A stretch of DNA of 5,841 nucleotides from an uncultured Oscillospiraceae bacterium (lineage in GTDB: Bacteria; Bacillota; Clostridia; Oscillospirales; Acutalibacteraceae): assembly GCA_900546895.1 (NCBI GenBank), contig UREO01000198.1:1-5841 (forward strand), read 5' to 3'. Position 1 is the first letter of the stretch. Each line of letters opens with the position of its first letter. This document shows, one piece after another, positions 1-5,531 of the stretch. The notes beneath the pieces are model-generated. The model was not told the origin of the DNA and did no database searches. It saw only the letters and a program-made list of their open reading frames with translations. The position numbers were made by a program, and so were the translations under genes.

Positions 1-208
1 GCTGTCCGCGCTTAAAATATTTGCAGGCGAAGTCAGCCGTGGAGCGCCATGCGACAATGTCAATGAAGTCGGCCTGGCGCTCTGAACCTGATTTCACATA
101 CGAGCGATCAACGGCGAGAGTGAAGCTGGTTACGGAGATATCGTTTTGAGTGTGTTTCAGCTCAGGATCACGAGTCAAGCGCCCCATCAAAACGGTTACA
201 TTAAGCAT
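1..208 (-). CDS. ssb: Single-stranded DNA-binding protein (SSB), N-terminal part, cut by window edge
   Basis: This gene encodes the N-terminal 69 residues of a bacterial/phage-type SSB, which coats single-stranded DNA during replication and recombination in the cytoplasm. The OB-fold hallmarks are readable: it opens MLNVTVLMGRLTRDPELK, then SVTSFTLAVDRSY, then DFIDIVAWRSTADFACKYFKRG. This is the classic SSB order of strand 1, strand 2 with FTLAVDR, and the DxIxxVAWR segment. The C-terminal OB-fold and the acidic tail lie beyond position 1. The start at 208 is supported by a GGGAGG ribosome binding site (216-221, minus strand) at good spacing. The gene overlaps the end of the upstream HNH gene by 8 bp, so coupled translation is likely. 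Its place right after Bet/RecT, the NinB-like gene and HNH fits a phage copy serving the recombination block. It differs from a host SSB only by context. The identification is very secure. Confidence 0.95.
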   Translation of the reverse strand, partial: MLNVTVLMGRLTRDPELKHTQNDISVTSFTLAVDRSYVKSGSERQADFIDIVAWRSTADFACKYFKRGQ

Positions 209-458
209 GATAATTCCTCCCAAATTCTTTAATAAAGTCCAAATCAGGGTGTTCTCTTTCGAACTTCGCTTGAAACTCTCTTTTAAGTTTCAGCTCGTTT
301 TCCCGGTTAAAATGCACCCCGTTCGGCGGTTCATTGTGACACCAATGGCAGAGATCAACAACAAGTCCATACTTCTCAGATTTTTTTCGGAGCGCCCCAC
401 CGAAAACATGATGCCGCTCTATCCAATCGGTACGCCCGCATATGTAACATTGTCTCAT
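201..458 (-). CDS. Small HNH-type zinc protein / putative HNH endonuclease (85 aa)
   Basis: This is an 85-residue phage protein with the signature of a compact HNH (beta-beta-alpha-metal) fold. It has an N-terminal knuckle C4-x2-C7, a double histidine H16-H17 followed by VFGG, and a second knuckle L36-C37-H38-W39-C40-H41. The four cysteines would hold structural zinc. H17 and H41 are the natural metal/catalytic candidates. The C-terminal half is charged and helical. Family knowledge suggests a DNA-nicking or DNA-cutting role, possibly resolving recombination intermediates, but many such small HNH proteins are untested. The start at 458 is chosen over an in-frame ATG 23 codons upstream because it gives a 4-bp ATGA overlap with the previous gene, has a GGTGGGG ribosome binding site just before it, and the extra N-terminus would lie entirely inside the upstream gene. 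It sits between the NinB-like gene and ssb. Confidence 0.8.
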   Translation of the reverse strand: MRQCYICGRTDWIERHHVFGGALRKKSEKYGLVVDLCHWCHNEPPNGVHFNRENELKLKREFQAKFEREHPDLDFIKEFGRNYHA

Positions 459-991
459 TTTCCCCACCCGTCTTTTATCAGCGCAAGCTGCTCCGGAGTG
501 GCAGTTTCGATGTCTTGGTCTTTGCAATCCTGCACCACTAAATCAATCAGCCGTGACATTTGCGCCGTGTCGTATGTGGACGATCCATAATAGCAAACAA
601 TGTTCGTATATCCGTCCAGCTTGCTGGTCTCAAGATCATTACATAGCCATCCCAGCCCGCGCGATTCCCAGTTTTTAACCCATCTGTCTTTTGCATCGGT
701 TCGGACGGGGACAATTTCAAAATTATCTCCGATGTCGCGGATATACTGCCGGTAAATGGTGTCTACTGGGATCCTCACCTTGGCGGCAAATTTCCCGGCC
801 AGCAACCAAAAGTAGGCATTCGCGTCAAGCGAGCGCTTTTTCCGATACTCTTTGATCTCTGCAACATAAAGCCCGTCCTTGATAGATTCCATAAACTTTT
901 TAGCCAGTGCGGGGAATTTGACTCTTAAAGAGAGCCAAATTCCCTCACTGTCCTGTGACCATTTAGCACGGTCAAACTGTAAACTGGTCAT
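455..991 (-). CDS. NinB/lambda Orf-like recombination protein (178 aa)
   Basis: This is a cytoplasmic phage protein that I assign tentatively to the NinB/Orf group of recombination mediators, which in lambda bind SSB and single-stranded DNA and help load the recombinase. The support is a basic stretch followed by RSLDANAYFWLL (53-64), matching the RSLDQN-x-x-W core of NinB. A C-terminal region follows the same plan as NinB: YGSSTYDTAQMSRLID (135-150), then helix, then IETATPEQL (161-169) and a final W-G. A middle insert (about 80-130) makes it longer than lambda NinB (about 146 aa). The match is from memory of motifs, not a search; an unrelated conserved phage family is possible. It starts 3 bp after the end of the Bet/RecT gene with no clear Shine-Dalgarno sequence, so it probably depends on re-initiation. 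Its stop overlaps the HNH start by 4 bp (ATGA). Confidence 0.6.
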   Translation of the reverse strand: MTSLQFDRAKWSQDSEGIWLSLRVKFPALAKKFMESIKDGLYVAEIKEYRKKRSLDANAYFWLLAGKFAAKVRIPVDTIYRQYIRDIGDNFEIVPVRTDAKDRWVKNWESRGLGWLCNDLETSKLDGYTNIVCYYGSSTYDTAQMSRLIDLVVQDCKDQDIETATPEQLALIKDGWGK

Positions 992-994
992 AGA

Positions 995-1690
995 TTATGC
1001 CAATGGATCATCATTTTTCGGCTCTTGCTGCACCGGTACATCAATAATTTTGCTTTCGTCGATTGGCGTTTCGTCAAGAATTTGGTTTCCAGTGTCAACT
1101 TCCTCCGCCGAATACATGCCGGAAAAGTCTTCCGGAAACGCTTCACGGAGCGCCTGAACCAGCGCAACCTTGCGAATCATCGTTGCCGGCTTTTTGCTCC
1201 ATTGCCCGTTGACTTCGCCGTCTTTTTTCATGCCAATGTATTCAGACAAAGAAACGGTAATTTCGACCGGCTCAACATAATCTTTAATGAATACTTTCGC
1301 CCAACCACCGACAAGCGTTTCATTTTCCAGCACAAGAGTGCCAATACGATTTTCAAGGCTGCCGTCCTCTTTTTGGACAACTACCCCGGCCTGTTGCCCT
1401 GCATAGTCCTTGTTGCGGCGTGCGCGTTTGGTAAATACTTCTTTACCGGTTACCATCGTAGCGGGCTGATTTCCGCCGTATTTGATAAGGTACGCTTCGC
1501 GGAGAAACGGGTTTAAATGCTGAAAGCGGCACAAATTAAGGAACATCACAATTTCCTGATCGCTGACATTCCCGCCGCCGGAAACAAGATAATTTCTGAT
1601 TATTGCCGGTGAAAGTTTTACCTTTTCACCGCTTACCTCGTATTCAACGATTTTGCTTTCCTGCTGTTTTGCCAATGAATTGTTTACCAT
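995..1690 (-). CDS. bet: Phage recombination protein Bet (RecT-family single-strand annealing protein)
   Basis: This single-strand annealing recombinase pairs complementary ssDNA exposed by the partner exonuclease (encoded two genes upstream). At 231 residues it is slightly shorter than lambda Bet (261). Diagnostic segments are FLNLCRFQHLNPFLREAYLI (50-69), TGKEVFTKRARRN (81-93), and the best-conserved block W164-S-K-K-P-A-T-MIRKVALVQALREAFPE followed by FSGMYSAEE (189-197), which reads like lambda Bet. After residue 198 there is a short acidic, Pro-containing tail (QEPKNDDPLA at the end). In Redbeta the C-terminal region contacts the exonuclease and host SSB; that this tail does so is inference. 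The ATG at 1690 overlaps the stop of the DUF1351 gene by 1 bp (TAATG) and has a strong AAGGGAGGA ribosome binding site, so the start is secure. RecT and Bet belong to one superfamily; the motifs favour the Bet branch. Confidence 0.93.
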   Translation of the reverse strand: MVNNSLAKQQESKIVEYEVSGEKVKLSPAIIRNYLVSGGGNVSDQEIVMFLNLCRFQHLNPFLREAYLIKYGGNQPATMVTGKEVFTKRARRNKDYAGQQAGVVVQKEDGSLENRIGTLVLENETLVGGWAKVFIKDYVEPVEITVSLSEYIGMKKDGEVNGQWSKKPATMIRKVALVQALREAFPEDFSGMYSAEEVDTGNQILDETPIDESKIIDVPVQQEPKNDDPLA

Positions 1691-2613
1691 TATTGCAAAT
1701 CCTCCCTTTTAGCCCATCCGTATTTAATTCCGTACTTCGTGCACAACGCGCCCATTTCGTGACGGAAGCCTGCCGTTGTGTCGTGGAACGTGACGCTTAT
1801 AGTCTTTCGCGGCTCATCGGGTACTATCGGTTGCGGACATTCGTCCGGCTCTGGTATGTAAGATTGCGAAGGCTCAGGCTGCGGTGTAGGCTCTGAAAAA
1901 GTCGTTTCAATAACTTGCGGAGCAGGCTGCTTTGATTCCTCTGCGGCCTTTTCTGCGGCGGCTTTGCGTTGTGACTCTTCGTATTCTTTCAAACGCTTCT
2001 GCTGTTCCTCCCAACGCGTTTTCTCTGCCATTGCAGCGCTCATATCAAGCGTGCGGAGGAAAGTGTCAAGCATCTGCTGTTCGCACTCTACGCCAAAAGC
2101 CTTGATAATGTTGATGTCATTTTTCACCTTGAAAATGGTTCCCGTAATTTCGCCGGTGATGTCTGCCATTTTATAGGTTGTATTTAGCCACTTCGGGCTC
2201 CAAATCTTTTCGAGCGGTAAAAGCGTTTCGAGTTCGTGAATATTTGCAAGGTAAAACGCTTTGATCTGCCCCTCTTTTTCATGCTTTTTGGCATCGTCGA
2301 AAACTTTGATCTGGCTGTCAATCGCCGTGATCGGCTCGTCGATCATGCCAATAAGTTCCTTGACCTTTTTTTCAAAGTCCTCATAGGGAGTAAGGCAGTC
2401 CTTTTTGACTTCCTTGCGCTTATCATCCAGCGCGGTGCGCAGCTTGTTCAACGTTGCCTTATCGGCCTTTGCAGACTTGATGCTGTCCTCGGTGACAACC
2501 AGATTATTGTAGTAGTCCAGCTTTTGAGACAATTCCGTTTTAAGCTGCTCATGGTTAAAATCAATCGACTTTGGCAATGCTTTTGCCAAATCGGTGGACA
2601 TTATTAGTTCCAT
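1690..2613 (-). CDS. DUF1351-family phage protein with coiled coil, Pro/Glu linker and C-terminal domain (307 aa)
   Basis: I recognise this as a DUF1351-type protein of Firmicutes phages, which is commonly encoded next to a RecT/Bet annealase; its function is not established. The N-terminal ~195 residues are largely helical with charged heptad-like stretches (about 25-115, including TLNKLRTALDDKRKEVKK at 54-71) and the segment IWSPKWLN (137-144). A second coiled coil spans about 196-227. A Pro/Glu/Gln-rich, probably disordered linker follows (about 229-269). A small C-terminal domain (270-307, with TISVTF and KYGIKYGW) looks like the short alpha/beta tail seen in relatives. The start at 2613 is supported by an AGGAGG site 7-8 bases upstream; the in-frame ATG four codons later has none. 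Lying between exonuclease and annealase, it may be a structural or loading partner for them, which is inference. Confidence 0.8.
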   Translation of the reverse strand: MELIMSTDLAKALPKSIDFNHEQLKTELSQKLDYYNNLVVTEDSIKSAKADKATLNKLRTALDDKRKEVKKDCLTPYEDFEKKVKELIGMIDEPITAIDSQIKVFDDAKKHEKEGQIKAFYLANIHELETLLPLEKIWSPKWLNTTYKMADITGEITGTIFKVKNDINIIKAFGVECEQQMLDTFLRTLDMSAAMAEKTRWEEQQKRLKEYEESQRKAAAEKAAEESKQPAPQVIETTFSEPTPQPEPSQSYIPEPDECPQPIVPDEPRKTISVTFHDTTAGFRHEMGALCTKYGIKYGWAKREDLQ

Positions 2614-2624
2614 AGTTATTCCTC

Positions 2625-3272
2625 CTAAATCTCCGGCAAAATAAGCGCCGGCCTTTTATCGTTAATAACGCAATCCCAAAACACTTTTTCATGTTCCGCA
2701 AGCCATCGAATATCATTTTCGACTTCGGAACGCTCAATGTAATAATGTCGAATTGCGGCGGCGGGTTGTCCATCTTTTTGATATTTGATCTGCGCTTTCA
2801 AGATTGCAAAATCGTATCCGGTCGATAAAAATTGGTGAACAACTTGTATGTAATAATGTTGCGGAATACGATTGTTCCATTCTTCCCATTGACCGGCACG
2901 CATGATCTCTGTTGTTTTGATTTCAAGTACGCCGCGTCGACCGGAAGATTTCTCTGCCAGGGCACCGTCCAGTGTGGCAAAAGCAAAAGGGCAATCGGGA
3001 TTATTGCGGATCATGCCAAATTCGTCATAGTCAACCTGGTATTGCGGGAAGTCCAGCGCAAACAGAGCACGCAAATGCTTTTCTGCTTCTTTCCCATACT
3101 GGACATAGGGCTTATCTGAAATATCCGGCGCAATTCTCCTGCCGGTCTTTTCTTCCCATAATTGGACGTTTGACTTATACGGTGACATTCCGACTACCGC
3201 GGCAGCTTCACTGGCTCCAATGCCATTTAGGCGCGCCTTTATCCAGTCGCCATGGTTCGTCGGTTGGCTCAT
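2625..3272 (-). CDS. YqaJ/lambda-Exo-family alkaline exonuclease (215 aa)
   Basis: This is a phage double-strand-specific exonuclease of the YqaJ viral recombinase (PD-(D/E)xK) family, which resects one strand of DNA ends to make the substrate for Bet/RecT annealing. The family motifs occur in order: GIGASEAAAVVGMSPY (17-32), the helix YGKEAEKHLRALF (59-71) with acidic E62/E64, the catalytic aspartate in FATLDGAL (98-105, D102), the LEIKTT motif (116-121, E117 and K119), and Y140-Y-I-Q143 with the conserved downstream glutamine. The length of about 215 is normal for YqaJ proteins. An in-frame ATG at 3317 gives 15 more residues, but start 3272 is preferred: an AAAAGG ribosome binding site lies 9 bases upstream, and the extra residues are basic with no family resemblance. 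ATGs at 3278 and 3281 are alternatives. It ends 11 bp before the DUF1351 gene, in the usual exo-annealase arrangement. Confidence 0.92.
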   Translation of the reverse strand: MSQPTNHGDWIKARLNGIGASEAAAVVGMSPYKSNVQLWEEKTGRRIAPDISDKPYVQYGKEAEKHLRALFALDFPQYQVDYDEFGMIRNNPDCPFAFATLDGALAEKSSGRRGVLEIKTTEIMRAGQWEEWNNRIPQHYYIQVVHQFLSTGYDFAILKAQIKYQKDGQPAAAIRHYYIERSEVENDIRWLAEHEKVFWDCVINDKRPALILPEI

Positions 3273-3357
3273 TGTCATCATCCTTTTCAAATGGATCCGG
3301 CCCTTCCTGCCGGTCATGCTGGGTCTGTGCCCAGCCTAGTCCGTTATCTTTTGGCAT
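3208..3357 (-). CDS. Doubtful small overlapping ORF (49 aa, acidic)
   Basis: This open frame of 49 codons begins 14 bp inside the end of the 67-aa gene and runs 65 bp into the exonuclease gene in another frame. It starts MPKDNGLGWAQTQHD and contains a strongly acidic PDPFEKDDDNEPTDEP stretch, ending KWHWSQ. It is the only frame that fills the largest gap in the operon (3273-3343), and its overlap at the upstream end resembles the coupled junctions elsewhere. Against it: no clear Shine-Dalgarno site, a long overlap with a well-supported gene, and no family I recognise. It may be chance. Confidence 0.25.
   Translation of the reverse strand: MPKDNGLGWAQTQHDRQEGPDPFEKDDDNEPTDEPWRLDKGAPKWHWSQ
3282..3287 (-). 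promoter_or_regulatory. Ribosome binding site that fixes the exonuclease start
   Basis: On the minus strand this reads AAAAGG and is followed after 9 bases by the ATG at 3272. The upstream in-frame ATG at 3317 has no comparable site. This is the main reason for preferring the 215-residue exonuclease. Confidence 0.6.
3318..3335 (-). other. Small perfect hairpin between the accessory and recombination genes
   Basis: GCTGGG and CCCAGC form a perfect 6-bp GC-rich stem with a 6-base loop, about 46 bases before the exonuclease start. No run of U follows on either strand, so it does not look like an intrinsic terminator. It could affect mRNA stability or processing between the two halves of the operon, or be chance. 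Confidence 0.3.
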
Positions 3358-3547
3358 TAAGGGTCAACTTCTTTCGCAGATTCTTAATTTCACGTTGCTG
3401 ACTTTCAATAATGAAAAGCGAGTAATCAAGAAGCTGCTCGTTGGTTTCCAACCGATCATGGTATTCATCAAACAGGCGAACCCCAATTGCGGCCTTAAGC
3501 AGACCGATATGATTTGCATCATAGATTTTTTTATCAATGAAGCTCAC
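3344..3547 (-). CDS. Small phage protein of unknown function (67 aa, GTG start)
   Basis: I do not recognise this protein. It is 67 residues, mostly helical, opening SFIDKKIYDANHIGLL, with a middle section ETNEQLLDYSLFIIESQQ and a basic C-terminus (REIKNLRKKLTLNAKR) that could form a short coiled coil or touch nucleic acid. It has no cysteines, signal peptide or membrane segment. The start is GTG at 3547, overlapping the stop of the preceding gene in a GTGA 4-bp junction, with a GGAGGG site 9 bases upstream; no other start is available nearer the 5' end. The good ribosome binding site and coupled junction argue for a real gene. Its place between two other small genes and the exonuclease says only that it is part of the early phage operon. 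Confidence 0.65.
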   Translation of the reverse strand: MSFIDKKIYDANHIGLLKAAIGVRLFDEYHDRLETNEQLLDYSLFIIESQQREIKNLRKKLTLNAKR

Positions 3548-3729
3548 TTTTCAATGCCCTCCAAAACCTTGATGGTTTCGTCCATCGTCTGCGGCACGAC
3601 CGGTACACAGTTTTTATACTTTTGGCACTCGCCATACCAATAACTGGATGATTCCGTTTGCTCTGCCAGCTTGTCCTCTAAGACAATGATTTTTTCTGCC
3701 TGCCGGGCAATAATTTCTTTGTCGGTCAT
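3544..3729 (-). CDS. Small coiled-coil phage protein of unknown function (61 aa)
   Basis: I do not recognise a family. The N-terminal half (about 3-28, TDKEIIARQAEKIIVLEDKL from residue 2) has heptad-like spacing of I/L residues and should form a coiled coil, suggesting a dimer or a protein partner. The second half contains SSSYWYGECQKYKNC with two cysteines, then an acidic helix (TIKVLEGIEK). The ATG at 3729 is chosen over an in-frame TTG at 3735 because the GAGG site (within 3737-3742) is 7 bases from the ATG but only 1 base from the TTG. It overlaps the next gene by 4 bp (GTGA). Confidence 0.65.
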   Translation of the reverse strand: MTDKEIIARQAEKIIVLEDKLAEQTESSSYWYGECQKYKNCVPVVPQTMDETIKVLEGIEK

Positions 3730-3749
3730 TGACAAATCCTCACTTTCGT

Positions 3750-4064
3750 CTATAATTGAATTGAAATATTTTCTACTGCGCCGCTTTCAGTTTGCAGACT
3801 GAGGGCGGCTTTTTTCTTTGCGTACTCCTTGCGCCTTAACGCGTTCCGGCGTTCTCTCCTTTCCATGTCAGTCAGTTTTACGCGCTTTGGCAGTTTGATT
3901 ATAATGTCTTTCTTCCACTTGCCGCCGGACGTATACTTGGCACAATTTGGTCCTGCGGGGCATCCACGCGGATGGCCGGTATAATACATATAATCACAAG
4001 TGCTGCATTCTCCCGGAGCCTTTGAGCGGTAAATACATCCTTTGCAGTAAACCGGAGCACTCAT
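3750..4064 (-). CDS. Cys-rich small phage protein with six-cysteine N-terminal module and basic helix (104 aa)
   Basis: The N-terminal ~44 residues hold a six-cysteine pattern: C7-x2-C10, C20-x2-C23, C35 and C41, the last two inside GHPRGCPAGPNC (30-41). This CKGC...CDY...TGHPRGCPAG pattern recurs, from memory, in many small proteins of Firmicutes phages and genomic islands; no function is known to me. Two CxxC pairs make zinc binding likely; an iron-sulfur site is less likely but not excluded. The C-terminal half has a highly basic helix (about 60-86, with RRERRNALRRKEYAKKK) that could bind DNA or RNA, so a small zinc nucleic-acid-binding regulator is a reasonable guess. The ATG at 4064 overlaps the upstream stop by 4 bp (ATGA) and is preceded by GAAGG at suitable spacing. 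Confidence 0.75.
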   Translation of the reverse strand: MSAPVYCKGCIYRSKAPGECSTCDYMYYTGHPRGCPAGPNCAKYTSGGKWKKDIIIKLPKRVKLTDMERRERRNALRRKEYAKKKAALSLQTESGAVENISIQL

Positions 4065-4279
4065 GTTCTCGCCTTCTTGCTTGCTCTGCGGTGGGTATCC
4101 AGCATAATTCGGTGAGAAGTTGTCATCAAAAAGTCGTCCAACGCCTTTTCGCGGTCTTTTGCAGCTTTAATCTCGGCCTTTTCATTGTCGCTCTCGGTTT
4201 TCCATTCTTTCCACGTCGGGCAACCTGAGTGGCAGCCTATGTAACGCCCGGTACAATCCTTGCAGGGTGGCTGCGTCAT
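4061..4279 (-). CDS. Cys-rich small phage protein, CKDC...CHSGC type (72 aa)
   Basis: This small protein opens with PPCKDCTGRYIGCHSGCPTW, giving C6-x2-C9 and C16-H17-x2-C20, a compact four-cysteine site that probably binds one zinc. The rest (about 24-72) is a charged helix ending in basic THRRASKKART. The CKDC-GCHS-C-x-W/Y-x-x-W/Y pattern is, from memory, a recurring type in prophages of Firmicutes; its role is unknown. The start at 4279 is chosen over an in-frame ATG 24 codons upstream because a GGGGGAGAG site lies 6 bases away and the ATG overlaps the stop of the membrane-protein gene by 4 bp (ATGA). It is followed, again by ATGA overlap, by a second Cys-rich protein, and the two may work together. 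Confidence 0.75.
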   Translation of the reverse strand: MTQPPCKDCTGRYIGCHSGCPTWKEWKTESDNEKAEIKAAKDREKALDDFLMTTSHRIMLDTHRRASKKART

Positions 4280-4464
4280 AATAATCTCTCCCCCTCGCTT
4301 ACTATGTAGCCGACTAGCCCGATCGCCATGCAGACGGCAGAACCGGCACACAAATAAACTAACTGAGTAAGCGTGATACGGTCTGCGTCCGACGCGCCGG
4401 CGACAAAAAACATGCCAGCAAAGCCGACAAATGCAAGTGCGGTAAAAATTACTGATTTACGCAT
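4276..4464 (-). CDS. Small two-helix membrane protein of unknown function (62 aa)
   Basis: Two hydrophobic segments fill most of the 62 residues: about 4-24 (SVIFTALAFVGFAGMFFVAG) and about 34-55 (QLVYLCAGSAVCMAIGLVGY). A short DADR-containing loop lies between them. The N-terminal MRK is positive and the C-terminus is SEGERLL, so both ends probably face the cytoplasm. There is no signal peptidase site I would trust. The ATG at 4464 lies 16 bp inside the end of the PAPS-reductase-like gene and has a strong AAGGAGGA site 8 bases upstream; the stop overlaps the next start by 4 bp. The function is unknown. Candidates from general phage biology are a superinfection-exclusion or membrane-stress peptide, or a holin-like protein, but the early-operon location argues against lysis. 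Confidence 0.7.
   Translation of the reverse strand: MRKSVIFTALAFVGFAGMFFVAGASDADRITLTQLVYLCAGSAVCMAIGLVGYIVSEGERLL
4286..4294 (-). promoter_or_regulatory. Ribosome binding site that fixes the start of the 72-aa Cys-rich protein
   Basis: On the minus strand this reads GGGGGAGAG, 6 bases before the ATG at 4279. It rules in the short form of the gene over the longer in-frame ORF reaching back to 4351. Confidence 0.6.
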
Positions 4465-5531
4465 GGCTTGTCCTCCTTATTCCGCCTAGATGCCTTATAT
4501 TCGTTGTATTGCTGACGGTAACGATAACTGGCCCCGAAGACATTCCACGCGGCTTTTACCAGATTCGGCTCGTATGGGCGAATCTTTTCTAAGTCCTCTA
4601 CCGCTTTTGCCGATATAGAGCAACCGCAGCAGCCAGTTCGCGTTAGGCCGTATACCTCATAGGCATCGGAATAGCGGATTCCGTAATAATCCTTGTACCA
4701 TTTCTTATCCGCGTCAGACACGTAATATAGAGGCCGCAGCCTGTATTTTCCATCCGCCGATTCGGAAAAGCACATTGATGTGTTATCTTTGCGCGGAACA
4801 GATCGCATACCGCCCTCATCCCGGCGTTCGCCTGTGATTACCATGTCAAACGATTTTTGCACGCTATGCGCCAATTGCTTTTTGCAGCAATTGCAGCATT
4901 TATTACTGACTTTAAACGGGATTGGATTTTCTTTTATAAAATCCAGCATATATTTTGAAGAGCCGATGACAAGCTGAATGTCCGGACGCGGTTCTCCAGC
5001 CGAATTACACCCGCATAGAAAGTTAATTGTTGATTCGCATTTTGGGTAACGTTCTTTCAACTCTTTTCTTTTTGCTATCTTGTCTGTCGCTTCGGCATAT
5101 TCATCCGCGATAGATAAAGGAATATTCTTGTTCTGTACCCCCTCCAAACCGGCGGACATGATTTTTGAAACAAACGGTATCCCATACTCTCGCGTTGCCA
5201 ACACTATATTTTTCTTGGGCCGGTATTCGGTAATTGTGACGCCGTACAAGGCTTCCATTTCTTTGACGTGACGCTTTATTGCTTCCATTTCAAGTCCTGT
5301 ATTGAAAAAACAATACTGAACGGGTGGCAGATTGAACATTTTGCGGACCGATTCGATTAGATGCAGCAGGATGTCACTGTCGCTTCCGCCAGAATAGGAG
5401 CATATTGCATTCGGGTGCTCGACCAGACGCCGCGCAATTATGCTTTTAATGGCTTCAAATTTTGCTGGTGCATCAAAATCGGCATATGCAGGGCGGTCTG
5501 TGTATACTTTGCTTTTATATGTGTTTTTCAT
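4449..5531 (-). CDS. Phage PAPS-reductase-family (PP-loop ATP pyrophosphatase) protein, Cys-rich (360 aa)
   Basis: This belongs to the phosphoadenosine phosphosulfate reductase (adenine nucleotide alpha-hydrolase, PP-loop) superfamily. The PP-loop SGGSDSDILL (47-56) binds the ATP/PAPS phosphates. NTGLEMEAI (77-85) and TGERRDEGGMRS (233-244) match the conserved strand and GxR-type motif of the family. Cysteines are abundant and clustered: C165, C173 and C175, CC-N-CC at 212-216, C254, and TGCCGCS (299-305, Cys 301, 302, 304). Such clusters recall DndC-like members that carry an iron-sulfur centre, but a cluster here is inferred. At 360 residues it is longer than assimilatory PAPS reductases (about 240). 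Phage members have no settled role; DNA or tRNA sulfur chemistry or nucleotide modification are options, and sulfate assimilation is unlikely. Start 5531 forms an ATGA overlap with the upstream 42-aa ORF and has GGGAAGG 11 bases before it; an ATG at 5567 lacks a site. Confidence 0.85.
   Translation of the reverse strand: MKNTYKSKVYTDRPAYADFDAPAKFEAIKSIIARRLVEHPNAICSYSGGSDSDILLHLIESVRKMFNLPPVQYCFFNTGLEMEAIKRHVKEMEALYGVTITEYRPKKNIVLATREYGIPFVSKIMSAGLEGVQNKNIPLSIADEYAEATDKIAKRKELKERYPKCESTINFLCGCNSAGEPRPDIQLVIGSSKYMLDFIKENPIPFKVSNKCCNCCKKQLAHSVQKSFDMVITGERRDEGGMRSVPRKDNTSMCFSESADGKYRLRPLYYVSDADKKWYKDYYGIRYSDAYEVYGLTRTGCCGCSISAKAVEDLEKIRPYEPNLVKAAWNVFGASYRYRQQYNEYKASRRNKEDKPCVNQ

Noticed and set aside
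459..527. N-terminal extension of the HNH protein
   Set aside because: It is entirely within the upstream coding sequence, is not family-like, and the ATG at 458 has both a ribosome binding site and an ATGA overlap.
150..590. Long plus-strand open frame opposite the HNH and NinB-like genes
   Set aside because: The protein resembles no family, crosses three supported minus-strand genes and has no ribosome binding site; it is an antisense shadow.
1025..1516. Plus-strand open frame of 163 codons opposite bet
   Set aside because: It lies entirely antisense to a secure Bet/RecT gene and has no domain or ribosome binding site.
3318..3335. Intrinsic terminator between the small genes and the exonuclease
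   Set aside because: The hairpin has no following T tract in either direction and a stem of only 6 bp, so it is listed as a hairpin only.
2972..3643. Plus-strand open frame of 223 codons opposite the exonuclease gene
   Set aside because: It lies antisense to a well-supported exonuclease and two small genes, has Ser/Cys-rich nonsense-like composition and no recognisable domain.
4870..4898. Local repetition of GCAATTGC/TTGCAGCA
   Set aside because: It is explained by codons of the CC-N-CC-KKQL segment of the PAPS-reductase-like protein; it is not a separate repeat element.
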